Notes under the pieces: model-generated
What the model was told of the DNA's origin: nothing
The model's database searches: none
Seen by the model: the letters and a program-made list of their open reading frames with translations, nothing else
Shown here: in pieces, positions 1 to 6,165 of the stretch
Numbering within the stretch: the stretch's first letter is position 1
Layout of the letters: each line of letters starts with the position of its first letter
Translations under genes and position numbers: made by a program
Assembly (NCBI GenBank): GCA_013203065.1
Contig: JABMQV010000020.1
Coordinates: forward strand, 1-7,618
Reading direction: 5' to 3'
DNA: 7,618 bases
Origin: Desulfobacteraceae bacterium
GTDB lineage: Bacteria > Desulfobacterota > DSM-4660 > Desulfatiglandales > Desulfatiglandaceae

Positions 1-1061
1 ACCGAAATAGAGTTTTTCCTAATCCTGGTCTGCTTAACGGATTTCACCCCTTTCACATCGTCTCTTAGAAAATCGCGGAACTGTTTGATCTGTCTGGGGC
101 TCTCAAGACCGTTAATTGTGACTTCCAGACGGTGAATTTTCACGTTTTCGGCGGTAAAAATCCGAATGATGGTTGGGGCCATCTCTCCTGCCACCCTGTT
201 GGCCAATTTTTCAAGAGTTAGGGTTATTGCCTCATCACTTCCAAGGTCACCCGCAATCTCTTTGGCCTGGCTGCCTTCATAGATCTGGTTCCCCTTGCCC
301 ACATCATATGCCGCGAGTGTTAAGGTTATCTCATTTTCGTTCGCCATCTCGCTCTGGCCGTAAATTACCACCTCTGCAGAGAAAAGTTTGCCCAATACCA
401 AGATGTCTCCCTCTTCAAGCTCAGGGGATCTTAGCTCCCCAAAAGATTCAGCTTCTGGGGCCGCTAAGGGCCTGTTGATCGGAACAAATCCTCTCTCCTG
501 AAAGACTTTGTAAAGGGCGAGTTCGGTTGGGGTGAGGGCAGGACTATTTTCAGGATCATTCCACCAAAAAGAAATTGACTCCCCGCTCACCTCCGAAACC
601 AAAAAGAGAACTTTGATGGGAGGACCTTCCGAATGTATAAGTCCCGCTAGTCTAAGTTTTTGGTCCATGACTTTCTTGTTGATCTTCAGCCTTACAAGGA
701 CCTTGTACGCTTCACCGACCCTTTCCTCTGCCAGGATGTGAAAGTTCTCGATTCCTTCTTTGGCTCCGGGTATAACGCTCAAAACAAGCCTTTCGAAATT
801 ATTGATCACTCCGTGGCTTCCTAACCGGCGCAAAAGGTAATTTTCCACTCCCTTTATCAATGCATTGGAGATGGCGTTTTCTTTTGCCAAGGCCATATTC
901 CCTTTGTAGATGGGGCCCGTTCCCATGGAGAAGACCTCATCTTGCTCCGGTTCCCCCTTTGCCTCGGCTCTCAGGAAAGGGGCCCAAAAAAGAAGAAGGC
1001 ACAGGAGGGAATAGGCGAAAAACTGTCTGACATCTCTTTCTAATGGAATTTTTGATATCAT
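1..1061 (-). CDS. Secreted FlgT_N-like envelope protein, C-terminus cut by window edge
   Basis: I read this frame directly on the reverse strand; it is open from an ATG at 1061 to the left edge (353 codons, no stop). The start is followed by a basic segment and a hydrophobic stretch (about residues 12-30, with SLLCLLLFLGPF), which looks like a signal peptide without a clear lipobox. Residues 50-138 have the pattern of the FlgT N-terminal domain: an Ala-rich helix (ALAKENAISNALIKGVENYL), then a strand-rich part ending in YKVLVRLKI. Residues 148-300 look like an alternating alpha/beta region (IKVLFLVSE, then AEVVIYGQSE), as in FlgT middle/CsgG-like domains. Residues 305-353 (RLEVTINGLE, VKGVKSVKQTRI) look like a further small alpha/beta module. 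An in-frame TGA at 1124-1126 limits upstream starts; the Shine-Dalgarno (AGGGA) sits only about 2 nt from the ATG, so the start is moderately sure. Likely periplasmic; function unproven. The FlgT link is by eye and could instead be a DUF2066/LPP20-like relative. Confidence 0.72.
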   Translation of the reverse strand, partial: MISKIPLERDVRQFFAYSLLCLLLFWAPFLRAEAKGEPEQDEVFSMGTGPIYKGNMALAKENAISNALIKGVENYLLRRLGSHGVINNFERLVLSVIPGAKEGIENFHILAEERVGEAYKVLVRLKINKKVMDQKLRLAGLIHSEGPPIKVLFLVSEVSGESISFWWNDPENSPALTPTELALYKVFQERGFVPINRPLAAPEAESFGELRSPELEEGDILVLGKLFSAEVVIYGQSEMANENEITLTLAAYDVGKGNQIYEGSQAKEIAGDLGSDEAITLTLEKLANRVAGEMAPTIIRIFTAENVKIHRLEVTINGLESPRQIKQFRDFLRDDVKGVKSVKQTRIRKNSIS

Positions 1062-1121
1062 TTCCCTTTTAAACCCTTTACCCCAATATGGGTCTTGGAC
1101 CACAACCAAATCAATGTTCGG

Positions 1122-1162
1122 GTGTCAGGTGTCAGCAAACCTCAAGTCCTGAATACTGACAC
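1122..1162. repeat. Degraded heptamer/inverted repeat GTGTCAG...CTGACAC
   Basis: Two head-to-tail copies of GTGTCAG (1122-1128 and 1129-1135) are followed at 1156-1162 by the exact inverse, CTGACAC. A partial copy (CCTGA) lies at 1149-1153. It lies in the 228-bp gap between the TPR lipoprotein gene and the FlgT-like gene, so on the minus strand it is in the leader of the latter. The appearance is that of a decayed interspersed intergenic repeat. No coding potential is evident. No function can be assigned. Confidence 0.6.
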
Positions 1163-1176
1163 TTGCCGAGCCGAAG

Positions 1177-1202
1177 GCCTGAACATGACTTTTCGTTCAG
1201 GC
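1177..1202. repeat. Perfect 8-bp inverted repeat (hairpin) in intergenic gap
   Basis: GCCTGAAC at 1177-1184 is the exact reverse complement of GTTCAGGC at 1195-1202, with a 10-nt loop. There is no T-run immediately after the stem on either strand, so it is not a classical Rho-independent terminator for the upstream TPR gene. It could be part of a REP/MITE-like palindromic element covering about 1120-1260, or an RNA structure in the leader of the FlgT-like gene. Confidence 0.5.
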
Positions 1203-1289
1203 ACTAACTGTGGCCCGAAAGAGGCAGTCTACATCGGCGGAATCTTTGTAACGTTAGCGTTTTCACACGTTCATGTGGCATATCTCAGA

Positions 1290-1874
1290 TTATTTTTCTA
1301 TTCTTTTTAGTGCCTCGTAAGCCTCAAGCACAAGCCCCTTGTTGATCCTTAATACCTTTTCCAAGGACTTTTTTGATTCCGGAATCCGATCTGCTTCCTC
1401 ATATGCAATACCCATATAATAGTAGGCTTCAGGAAGATCCTTCACGAAACTGGTGGCTTCAAGAAAACTTCCTTCCACATCTTCCAGCCAACCCTTTGCC
1501 TTTCGCATGGTATAAAGACGCATAAATCCCACATAAGCCAGGGCCTTGTCTTTCTTTTCTTTTGCATAATTTCTTGCATTGGCCATGGCGTTAAAGGCCT
1601 GGTTGAAATTTTTTTCTATTCCGTATACCAGGCCCAACCCCCGATAAGAAGGAGCGTAGTGAGACTCAAGCTCCAGGGCGAGGTGGAATTCTCTTTCGGC
1701 ATCATAGAGGTAGCCTTTCTTTATCAGCTTAAAGCCACTTGAGGTATGATGTCTTGGAGTATTGAGCAAATTTTCAGGAATTCCCGATTTGGGGGCACAG
1801 CCCGAAAAAAAGGGTGAGGCCAATAGGAGAACAAGAAAGGGGCTGCAAAAGAATTTAGGTCTGAAAAAATCCAT
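1290..1874 (-). CDS. TPR-repeat outer-membrane lipoprotein
   Basis: The protein has 194 residues. It starts with a basic/hydrophobic signal peptide (residues 1-25, core LVLLLAS) ending in a lipobox-like FFSGC, with Cys26 as the likely lipidated residue. Ala at +2 is compatible with sorting to the outer membrane. The mature part is helical with tetratricopeptide-like repeats: one around residues 46-82 (GYLYDAEREFHLALELE, then APSYRGLGLVYG), a degenerate one around 84-118, and a clear one around 148-181 (EAYYYMGIAYEEADRIPESK). TPRs bind proteins, so a scaffold or assembly role is likely; the partner is unknown. I chose the ATG at 1874 over a TTG at 1892 because a GGAGGT Shine-Dalgarno lies 6 nt before the ATG and would be inside the longer version. 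It starts 86 nt after the LPP20 gene on the same strand, so the two may be co-transcribed. Confidence 0.88.
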   Translation of the reverse strand: MDFFRPKFFCSPFLVLLLASPFFSGCAPKSGIPENLLNTPRHHTSSGFKLIKKGYLYDAEREFHLALELESHYAPSYRGLGLVYGIEKNFNQAFNAMANARNYAKEKKDKALAYVGFMRLYTMRKAKGWLEDVEGSFLEATSFVKDLPEAYYYMGIAYEEADRIPESKKSLEKVLRINKGLVLEAYEALKRIEK

Positions 1875-1880
1875 AGAGAT

Positions 1881-1886
1881 ACCTCC
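1881..1886 (-). promoter_or_regulatory. Strong ribosome binding site that fixes the TPR gene start
   Basis: Read on the minus strand, GGAGGT lies 6 nt upstream of the ATG at 1874. It is the strongest Shine-Dalgarno sequence in the window and decides the start codon against the in-frame TTG at 1892. Confidence 0.85.
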
Positions 1887-1960
1887 GAACAAAATGTTCC
1901 AAATTTGGAAGGCAGGCCTTCAAAAAGACCGACGGTAACATATGTCTTTGCAGAAATTCT

Positions 1961-2797
1961 TCAATCAAGGACAATCATGACCCGACATTCCTGCAAGAAC
2001 CTCAAGTTTTTTGGGTCCCTTCTTATGGTGTCTGCATCGGAATTGCTAATTACAATATCTGATGGCCCCAATTTTGCCGTTCGGATAGCTTTCATCGTGA
2101 CAGGGCGGTTACCCACCCTGGGATTTTTCGGGGCTGCTTCGAGATCGCTGATATACCCTGCCACTCCTTTCAGAACCGCATATTTTCTATTGACATACTT
2201 GGGCCCGTATACTTCAGTACCATCTTCATCGAGGATTCGTGGAACTAAGGCAGGGCTTATCTTGAGCCCAATGCAATCCAACACCAGGCCCGTCCATGCC
2301 TTTCCTTTTTGATTGCTGGAGGGAGTCGGTTGCTTGACTGGATGGATTTCGCGGATCGATTTTGGAAGTAGCATGTCAGCAAAGGGCCCTGTCAATTTTA
2401 TGGCCACGGTCGCTTCAACAGCTCCGTCGGCGAGATAGGATAGGTTCACAACCCGAGGATGTTGGATAAACCCTTGGAACTCGGTGTGAACTGGACTGCT
2501 TTGGGCCACAAAATCCTTGACGAGTGTCTTTGAATCGATCCGCACTTTACTCAGGGTTTTGACCAGATTTTGCTGTGCTTCGGTCACTGCTGCTTTTTTG
2601 GCAATGGCCCGTGCCTGAGCAATGTTAATAGGGTTCTCTGGGGGTCTACCTACACCAACGGCCTCAATGATCCGATTGGACCAATCAACCTTTCCATTTT
2701 CAAACGTTTCTACAAAATTCCCGGCGAGAAGAAGGGGAGGTGATGGTAAAGAACATAGGAAAAAGAAAAACAGTATACACTTGATCCACTTTTTCAT
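1961..2797 (-). CDS. Secreted LPP20-domain protein (FlgP-like fold)
   Basis: The protein has 278 residues. It begins with a signal peptide (MKKWIK, then a Phe/Leu-rich core, cleavage probably near LLLAG at 22-26). No Cys sits at a lipobox position, so unlike many LPP20 proteins it is probably a soluble periplasmic protein. Residues 38-140 fit the LPP20 pattern: DWSNRIIEAVGVGRPP, then an Ala-rich helix (AQARAIAKKAAVTEAQQNL), then VRIDSKTLVKDF, ending in GAVEATVAIKL. After a Pro/Ser linker (about 153-165) a second conserved-looking domain follows (168-278), with TGLVLDCIGL, ALVPRILDEDGTEVYG, GYISDLEAA and a C-terminal CRVMIVLD. I recall this arrangement from Desulfobacterota secreted proteins, but I cannot name a function. 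FlgP of Vibrio and Campylobacter is an LPP20 protein of the flagellar basal disk, hence the comparison. An AAGG Shine-Dalgarno lies 7 nt before the ATG. Confidence 0.85.
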   Translation of the reverse strand: MKKWIKCILFFFFLCSLPSPPLLLAGNFVETFENGKVDWSNRIIEAVGVGRPPENPINIAQARAIAKKAAVTEAQQNLVKTLSKVRIDSKTLVKDFVAQSSPVHTEFQGFIQHPRVVNLSYLADGAVEATVAIKLTGPFADMLLPKSIREIHPVKQPTPSSNQKGKAWTGLVLDCIGLKISPALVPRILDEDGTEVYGPKYVNRKYAVLKGVAGYISDLEAAPKNPRVGNRPVTMKAIRTAKLGPSDIVISNSDADTIRRDPKNLRFLQECRVMIVLD

Positions 2798-2911
2798 GGC
2801 CTAACCTTGACTGTCTGGTAAAGGGTCAAAAAGCTCAGGATTTCGAGCAATGCCTTTAGGACCGCCTGCTCCCAATAATTCACAATTCCTGAATTCCCAA
2901 CTTCGAAATTT

Positions 2912-2935
2912 CCCGTAAAAAGGGCTTTTTGCGGG
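2912..2935. repeat. Imperfect 10-bp inverted repeat in the miaA-LPP20 gap
   Basis: CCCGTAAAAA (2912-2921) and TTTTTGCGGG (2926-2935) pair with one mismatch around a 4-nt GGGC loop. It lies downstream of miaA on the minus strand and about 115 nt before the LPP20 gene. The arm on the exit side ends in GGG followed by AAATTT, so there is no terminal U-tract as expected for an intrinsic terminator. The adjacent 2870-2911 is AT-rich with repeated AATTC/GAATT words, typical of decayed intergenic repeats. A role as a weak bidirectional stem-loop is possible. Confidence 0.4.
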
Positions 2936-3009
2936 CGCAACAACCTTGCCTTTATTCAGTTGAGGAACGGTGGTATTTTTGTTTCCCAATCATAAAAAAG
3001 GTACTTTCA

Positions 3010-3036
3010 AGTATACACAATTGAGAGACAAGTCAA
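3010..3036 (-). promoter_or_regulatory. Candidate sigma70-type promoter for the LPP20 gene
   Basis: On the minus strand, TTGACT (3031-3036, overlapping the miaA stop codon) and TATACT (3010-3015) resemble -35 and -10 boxes. Their 15-nt spacing is shorter than the usual 17. It would give a leader of about 205 nt before the LPP20 start at 2797, containing the 2912-2935 hairpin. This is a by-eye match only. Confidence 0.3.
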
Positions 3037-3962
3037 GCGGCCTCCGTAAAAAAATCTCTTATCTTCATGGAGGTCAGGGCGAAATCACCAGAACGAATCC
3101 AGGTGAACTCAGGATCGGCCCTGAACCACGTCAATTGCCTCTTGGCATATCTGCGAGTATCCCTTTGAAGATTACTGATCGCCTCGGCCAGGGACCAGGT
3201 ACCTTCTAGATGCTTTATGATATGTCTATATCCGATTGATTTCATCGGCTTAAGCTTCGAGGAATAACCTTTTCTTAAAAGGCTCTCGACCTCTCCCACA
3301 AGGCCAGCCTTTACCATGGCAGCACTCCTTCGGTTGACACGGTGATAAAGTTCTTCTCTGTCTATCTTCAAACAAAGTTTCAAGGCCCTCAAGGTATTGT
3401 CTCTGAAACCGTGTTCACTGGTCAGTTCTGAAGGACGACGATTGGTCAACTGTATTATCTCGAGGGATCTTATGATCCTTACCTTATCGTTTGGATGAAC
3501 CCTTAATGCAGATTCAGGATCCACAAGTTTGAGCCTTTCATAGAGCCTTGTGGATCCGTGATTTTCACATTCCAGACGCAACGCTTTCCTCAGTCTTGGA
3601 TCCACAGGTGGAGAACGAAACAAACCACCCAGAAGAACCTTTATGTAAAGACCTGTCCCGCCCACCACAAGGCATATCTTCCCCCTGGAACAGATACCAC
3701 TAACAATGGGAAGGGCCATAGAGCGAAAGGTTGCAGCACTAAAGTCCTCATCAGGGTTCACCACATCTAACAAGTGATGGGGAATGCCCTTTTGTTCCTC
3801 AAATGTGGGTTTTGCCGTACCCACATCCATGCCCTTGTAAACCTGCATGGAATCCGCATTTATGATTTCTCCCCCCAAAGCCAGTGCCAATTCCACACCG
3901 AGTGAACTCTTTCCACTGGCTGTGGGTCCTGCGATAATGACCACTTTTGGCTGTTCTTTCAT
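3033..3962 (-). CDS. miaA: tRNA dimethylallyltransferase MiaA
   Basis: MiaA transfers the dimethylallyl group of DMAPP to N6 of A37 in tRNAs that read codons starting with U; this is the first step to ms2i6A. The protein has 309 residues, normal for the family. Visible motifs are the P-loop GPTASGKS (12-19), NADSMQVYKGMDVGTAKP (35-52) with the catalytic Asp/Ser region, PHHLLDVV (61-68), GGTGLYIK (101-108), HPNDKVRIIRSLEI (156-169), SIGYRHII (242-249) and TRRYAKRQLTWFR (269-281). A longer version from a GTG at 3998 adds 12 residues, but that codon lies inside a tandem repeat and the added residues match nothing in the family. I therefore prefer the ATG at 3962, which begins just before the first beta strand. 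Neither start has a good Shine-Dalgarno. It follows mutL on the same strand after about 150 nt, a common bacterial order. Confidence 0.95.
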   Translation of the reverse strand: MKEQPKVVIIAGPTASGKSSLGVELALALGGEIINADSMQVYKGMDVGTAKPTFEEQKGIPHHLLDVVNPDEDFSAATFRSMALPIVSGICSRGKICLVVGGTGLYIKVLLGGLFRSPPVDPRLRKALRLECENHGSTRLYERLKLVDPESALRVHPNDKVRIIRSLEIIQLTNRRPSELTSEHGFRDNTLRALKLCLKIDREELYHRVNRRSAAMVKAGLVGEVESLLRKGYSSKLKPMKSIGYRHIIKHLEGTWSLAEAISNLQRDTRRYAKRQLTWFRADPEFTWIRSGDFALTSMKIRDFFTEAA

Positions 3963-3985
3963 AGGGTGACACGTTGGGGGTTTCA

Positions 3986-4013
3986 CGTCATTGGTCACTG
4001 GTTACTGATGACT
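3986..4013. repeat. Tandem 7-bp repeat, about four units (GGTSACT), beside the miaA start
   Basis: Consecutive heptamers on the plus strand read CGTCATT, GGTCACT, GGTTACT and GATGACT. The two middle units differ by one base and the outer ones by two or three. The array ends 23 bp from the miaA ATG and occupies the place where a longer GTG start would lie. This appears to be a decayed short tandem repeat in the miaA leader. The overlapping ACCAAT/ATTGGT inverted pair (4018-4023 and 4035-4040) may belong to the same element. Confidence 0.55.
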
Positions 4014-4068
4014 CGAAACCAATACCTTTTGACCATTGGTGGAGCTGCAGCATCCGGGTCTTATAAAC

Positions 4069-4097
4069 AATATGTTTTTGCATCTCTATTTAATCAA
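4069..4097 (-). promoter_or_regulatory. Weak candidate promoter for miaA
   Basis: On the minus strand TTGATT (4092-4097) and CATATT (4069-4074) are 17 nt apart, each matching 4 of 6 consensus bases, in an AT-rich stretch just after the mutL stop. If used, it would give miaA its own transcript with a leader of about 100 nt that includes the heptamer repeats. Read-through from mutL is equally possible. Confidence 0.2.
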
Positions 4098-4113
4098 CAG
4101 ATGCGGATAAGAC

Positions 4114-5829
4114 TCAAACAATTCTCCTGAACATTTTCTGGATCTCGTGAAATGTAAAGTGCTTGAAGATAGGTCTTCCATGGGGACAGTTTGTGGGCAA
4201 ATCCATCTGTTCCAACTGGCGCAGAAGGTGGGTCATCTTATCGCGTGTCAGACCTTGCCCTGCCCGGATGGCACCGTGGCAGGCCATGATTTTCAAGGTC
4301 TTGTCAAGGAAGCCGGCTTCACCCGCCTGACCTTCACCCAATTCTGCGATTAACTCAGAAAGAAAGGAATTCCACTCGACATTCTCGAGAAGGGTTGGAA
4401 CAGACCTCAAGAGAAATGTATTTCCCCCGAAATGATCCAGTTCAATGCCAAAATGGGACAAGCGATCCATATTTTCAAGGACGATCCTTTTCTCTTTCAA
4501 ACTCAGCTCCAGCTTGTAAGGGACAAGCAGCGTTTGGGCCTCGATTTGTGAGTTCTTGAATCCCGTTTTAAGGTTTTCATACACGACCCTTTCATGGGCT
4601 GCATGCTGATCTACCATAAGAAGGCCATCTTTTACCTGACACAAGATGTAAGTACCTCCCAATTGCCCAATTGGTTGAGGGCCTTCCTCTACCAAATATT
4701 CTTCCTTGAATCCTGCTCTGGTAGGAAATGCGGTCGGTTTATCCACGTCGTAGTATCCCCAATCCGGCTCAGACACGGAAGAAGAAGTTTGTTGTTGACC
4801 AAAATTATCCTTTCTGGGCTCGCGCGCCATAAAGGTATGGGTGGACCGGGACAGACCATTTTCAATGGTGGAAACGATGGTCTGAAAGACTGTACGACCG
4901 TCGCGAAACCGCACCTCCTGTTTGGTTGGGTGGACGTTGACATCCACTTTGGACGGATCAATTTGCATGAAGATGACCGCCTGTGGATACTGACCTTTCA
5001 TGAGTCGTTGCCCGTAACCCTCCATAACGGCCTTGGTCACAAGCCTGTCTTTGATATTCCGGCCATTTACATACACGAAGAGCCGATCTCCCCTAGTCCT
5101 TGCAAACTCGGGAGGGGCCAAATAGGCACTGATTGAGACCTCTTCATTCCCTTCCTTTTTCTCAACAACCGCTTCAGCAACATCTCTACCCATCAAAGCG
5201 GAGAGTCTGGGCAGCGGGCCATCAGAGGCGGCCAAACTAAGGATTGTTTTTCCATCACCCTCCAACCTGAAGTTTGTTCTGGAAAATGGTAGGGCTGCCC
5301 GTACCATGACATCAAGGATATGATCGGCCTCCGTGCGTATGGCACGCAGGAACTTTCGCCTTGCTGGCATATTGAAGAACAGGGACCTTGCCTCCACGGT
5401 CGTGCCGGGGGGAGCCCCCGTCTCTTCAATGGCGATCAATTTTCCCCCCTCGATCCTGAGCCTGTGACCTGCCAACTGGTCCTTTATGCGCGTTATGATT
5501 TGCACACGTGAAACAGAAGCTATGCTCGGGATTGCCTCTCCTCTGAAACCAAAAGATTTTACGCAGAAGAGGTCAGCGGCCGTTTCTATCTTGCTCGTGG
5601 CATGTCGTTCCACACACAATAGGAGGTCATCCCGGGACATGCCTATGCCGTTATCCGTAACCCTGACCAGAGCTTTGCCCCCTTTGTCCATTTTTACGAC
5701 AATTCTGTTGGCCTCGGCATCAATGCTATTATCAATCAACTCCTTCACAACGGAGGCGGGTCTATCAATGATCTCACCAGCCGCGATCTGGGAAGCTACT
5801 CTTTCTGGCAGTACTCTGATGGTGCTCAT
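4114..5829 (-). CDS. mutL: DNA mismatch repair protein MutL with intact endonuclease motifs
   Basis: MutL couples mismatch recognition by MutS to strand removal. The protein has 571 residues, somewhat shorter than E. coli MutL because of a short linker (about 328-384). The N-terminal GHKL ATPase is complete: AAGEIIDRPASVVKELIDNS with Glu30 and Asn34, DNGIG (59-63), FGFRGEA (93-99) and FFNMPARRKF (151-160). The transducer domain carries FVYVNGR (251-257) and VDVNVHPTKQEVRF (295-308). The C-terminal dimerisation domain has the metal-dependent nicking motif DQHA-x2-E-x4-E (407-418), ACHGAIRA (516-523), CPHGRP (548-553) and a terminal FRR (567-569). The E. coli-type, non-nicking MutL lacks this set. 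It should therefore nick DNA itself, in a MutH-independent system. The ATG at 5829 fits the family N-terminus; the Shine-Dalgarno is weak. It is divergent from radC. Confidence 0.97.
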   Translation of the reverse strand: MSTIRVLPERVASQIAAGEIIDRPASVVKELIDNSIDAEANRIVVKMDKGGKALVRVTDNGIGMSRDDLLLCVERHATSKIETAADLFCVKSFGFRGEAIPSIASVSRVQIITRIKDQLAGHRLRIEGGKLIAIEETGAPPGTTVEARSLFFNMPARRKFLRAIRTEADHILDVMVRAALPFSRTNFRLEGDGKTILSLAASDGPLPRLSALMGRDVAEAVVEKKEGNEEVSISAYLAPPEFARTRGDRLFVYVNGRNIKDRLVTKAVMEGYGQRLMKGQYPQAVIFMQIDPSKVDVNVHPTKQEVRFRDGRTVFQTIVSTIENGLSRSTHTFMAREPRKDNFGQQQTSSSVSEPDWGYYDVDKPTAFPTRAGFKEEYLVEEGPQPIGQLGGTYILCQVKDGLLMVDQHAAHERVVYENLKTGFKNSQIEAQTLLVPYKLELSLKEKRIVLENMDRLSHFGIELDHFGGNTFLLRSVPTLLENVEWNSFLSELIAELGEGQAGEAGFLDKTLKIMACHGAIRAGQGLTRDKMTHLLRQLEQMDLPTNCPHGRPIFKHFTFHEIQKMFRRIV

Positions 5830-6165
5830 GGCTCAAATAATCTTGAATCCTACTTTCGTGGTTCTAAGGTAAGGGTGTCATTTAAGGGGCATTGGGTTCA
5901 TTTTGGAGCTTTGCCCACGGGGTGGTTTTCCTCCCCATCGGGTCATGAAATTTCCGTCAGTTATCAAAGTAACCCCTTGCCGGTCCCGCGTATCTAACGT
6001 ATCACGATCCTCCTCTTGGCATCAAGTCTGTTTGTTTATTTGACCGCTGAGAGTAGTCTGACCGCTCGCCTTTCCGGTCATTATGTCTTGATTTTTCTCT
6101 TCTTTTTGTTAATATCTCCCCTATTCATTTTCATGGCAAGACGTCAGCAAGAGATTTTAGGCCCA
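5830..6165. other. Divergent mutL-radC intergenic region
   Basis: This 336-bp stretch separates the mutL and radC starts and should hold promoters for both directions. I see a GC-rich hairpin at 5919-5936 (GGGGTGG, TTTT loop, CCTCCCC, one mismatch), a direct repeat TGACCGCT at 6041-6048 and 6059-6066, and an AT-rich part at 6086-6130 with a promoter-like pair. The radC frame stays open back to a TTG at 6016; its translation there is a hydrophobic segment that probably only reflects T-rich promoter DNA. No good mutL promoter could be picked by eye, and no RNA gene was recognised. Confidence 0.5.
6088..6115 (+). promoter_or_regulatory. Candidate sigma70-type promoter for radC
   Basis: TTGATT (6088-6093) and TAATAT (6110-6115) lie 16 nt apart in T-rich DNA. 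Each matches 4 of 6 consensus bases. Transcription would start near 6122, leaving a leader of about 44 nt to the ATG at 6166. If real, the TTG start at 6016 would lie outside the transcript. Confidence 0.35.

Noticed and set aside
173..741. Plus-strand open frames of 101 and 69 codons
   Set aside because: They lie antisense to the long minus-strand frame 1-1061, have Pro/Ser-rich compositions without motifs, and show no ribosome binding site.
1095..1310. Plus-strand 71-codon frame in the gap
   Set aside because: It starts at a TTG without Shine-Dalgarno, runs through the repeat element and overlaps the end of the TPR gene. It has no recognisable features.
2801..2989. Minus-strand 62-codon frame upstream of the LPP20 gene
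   Set aside because: It crosses the hairpin and AT-rich repeat words, has no Shine-Dalgarno or family resemblance, and ends next to the LPP20 start. It is probably a chance frame.
3963..3998. Longer miaA from the GTG at 3998
   Set aside because: The 12 added residues (TNDVKPPTCHP region) come from the tandem repeat and have no counterpart in MiaA proteins.
4080..4104. GCATCT/AGATGC inverted repeat after mutL as terminator
   Set aside because: The 6-bp stem has a 13-nt loop, and on the mutL strand it is followed by A residues, not U residues.
4594..5136. Plus-strand 180-codon frame
   Set aside because: It is wholly antisense to mutL, whose protein motifs are complete; the antisense translation lacks any domain pattern.
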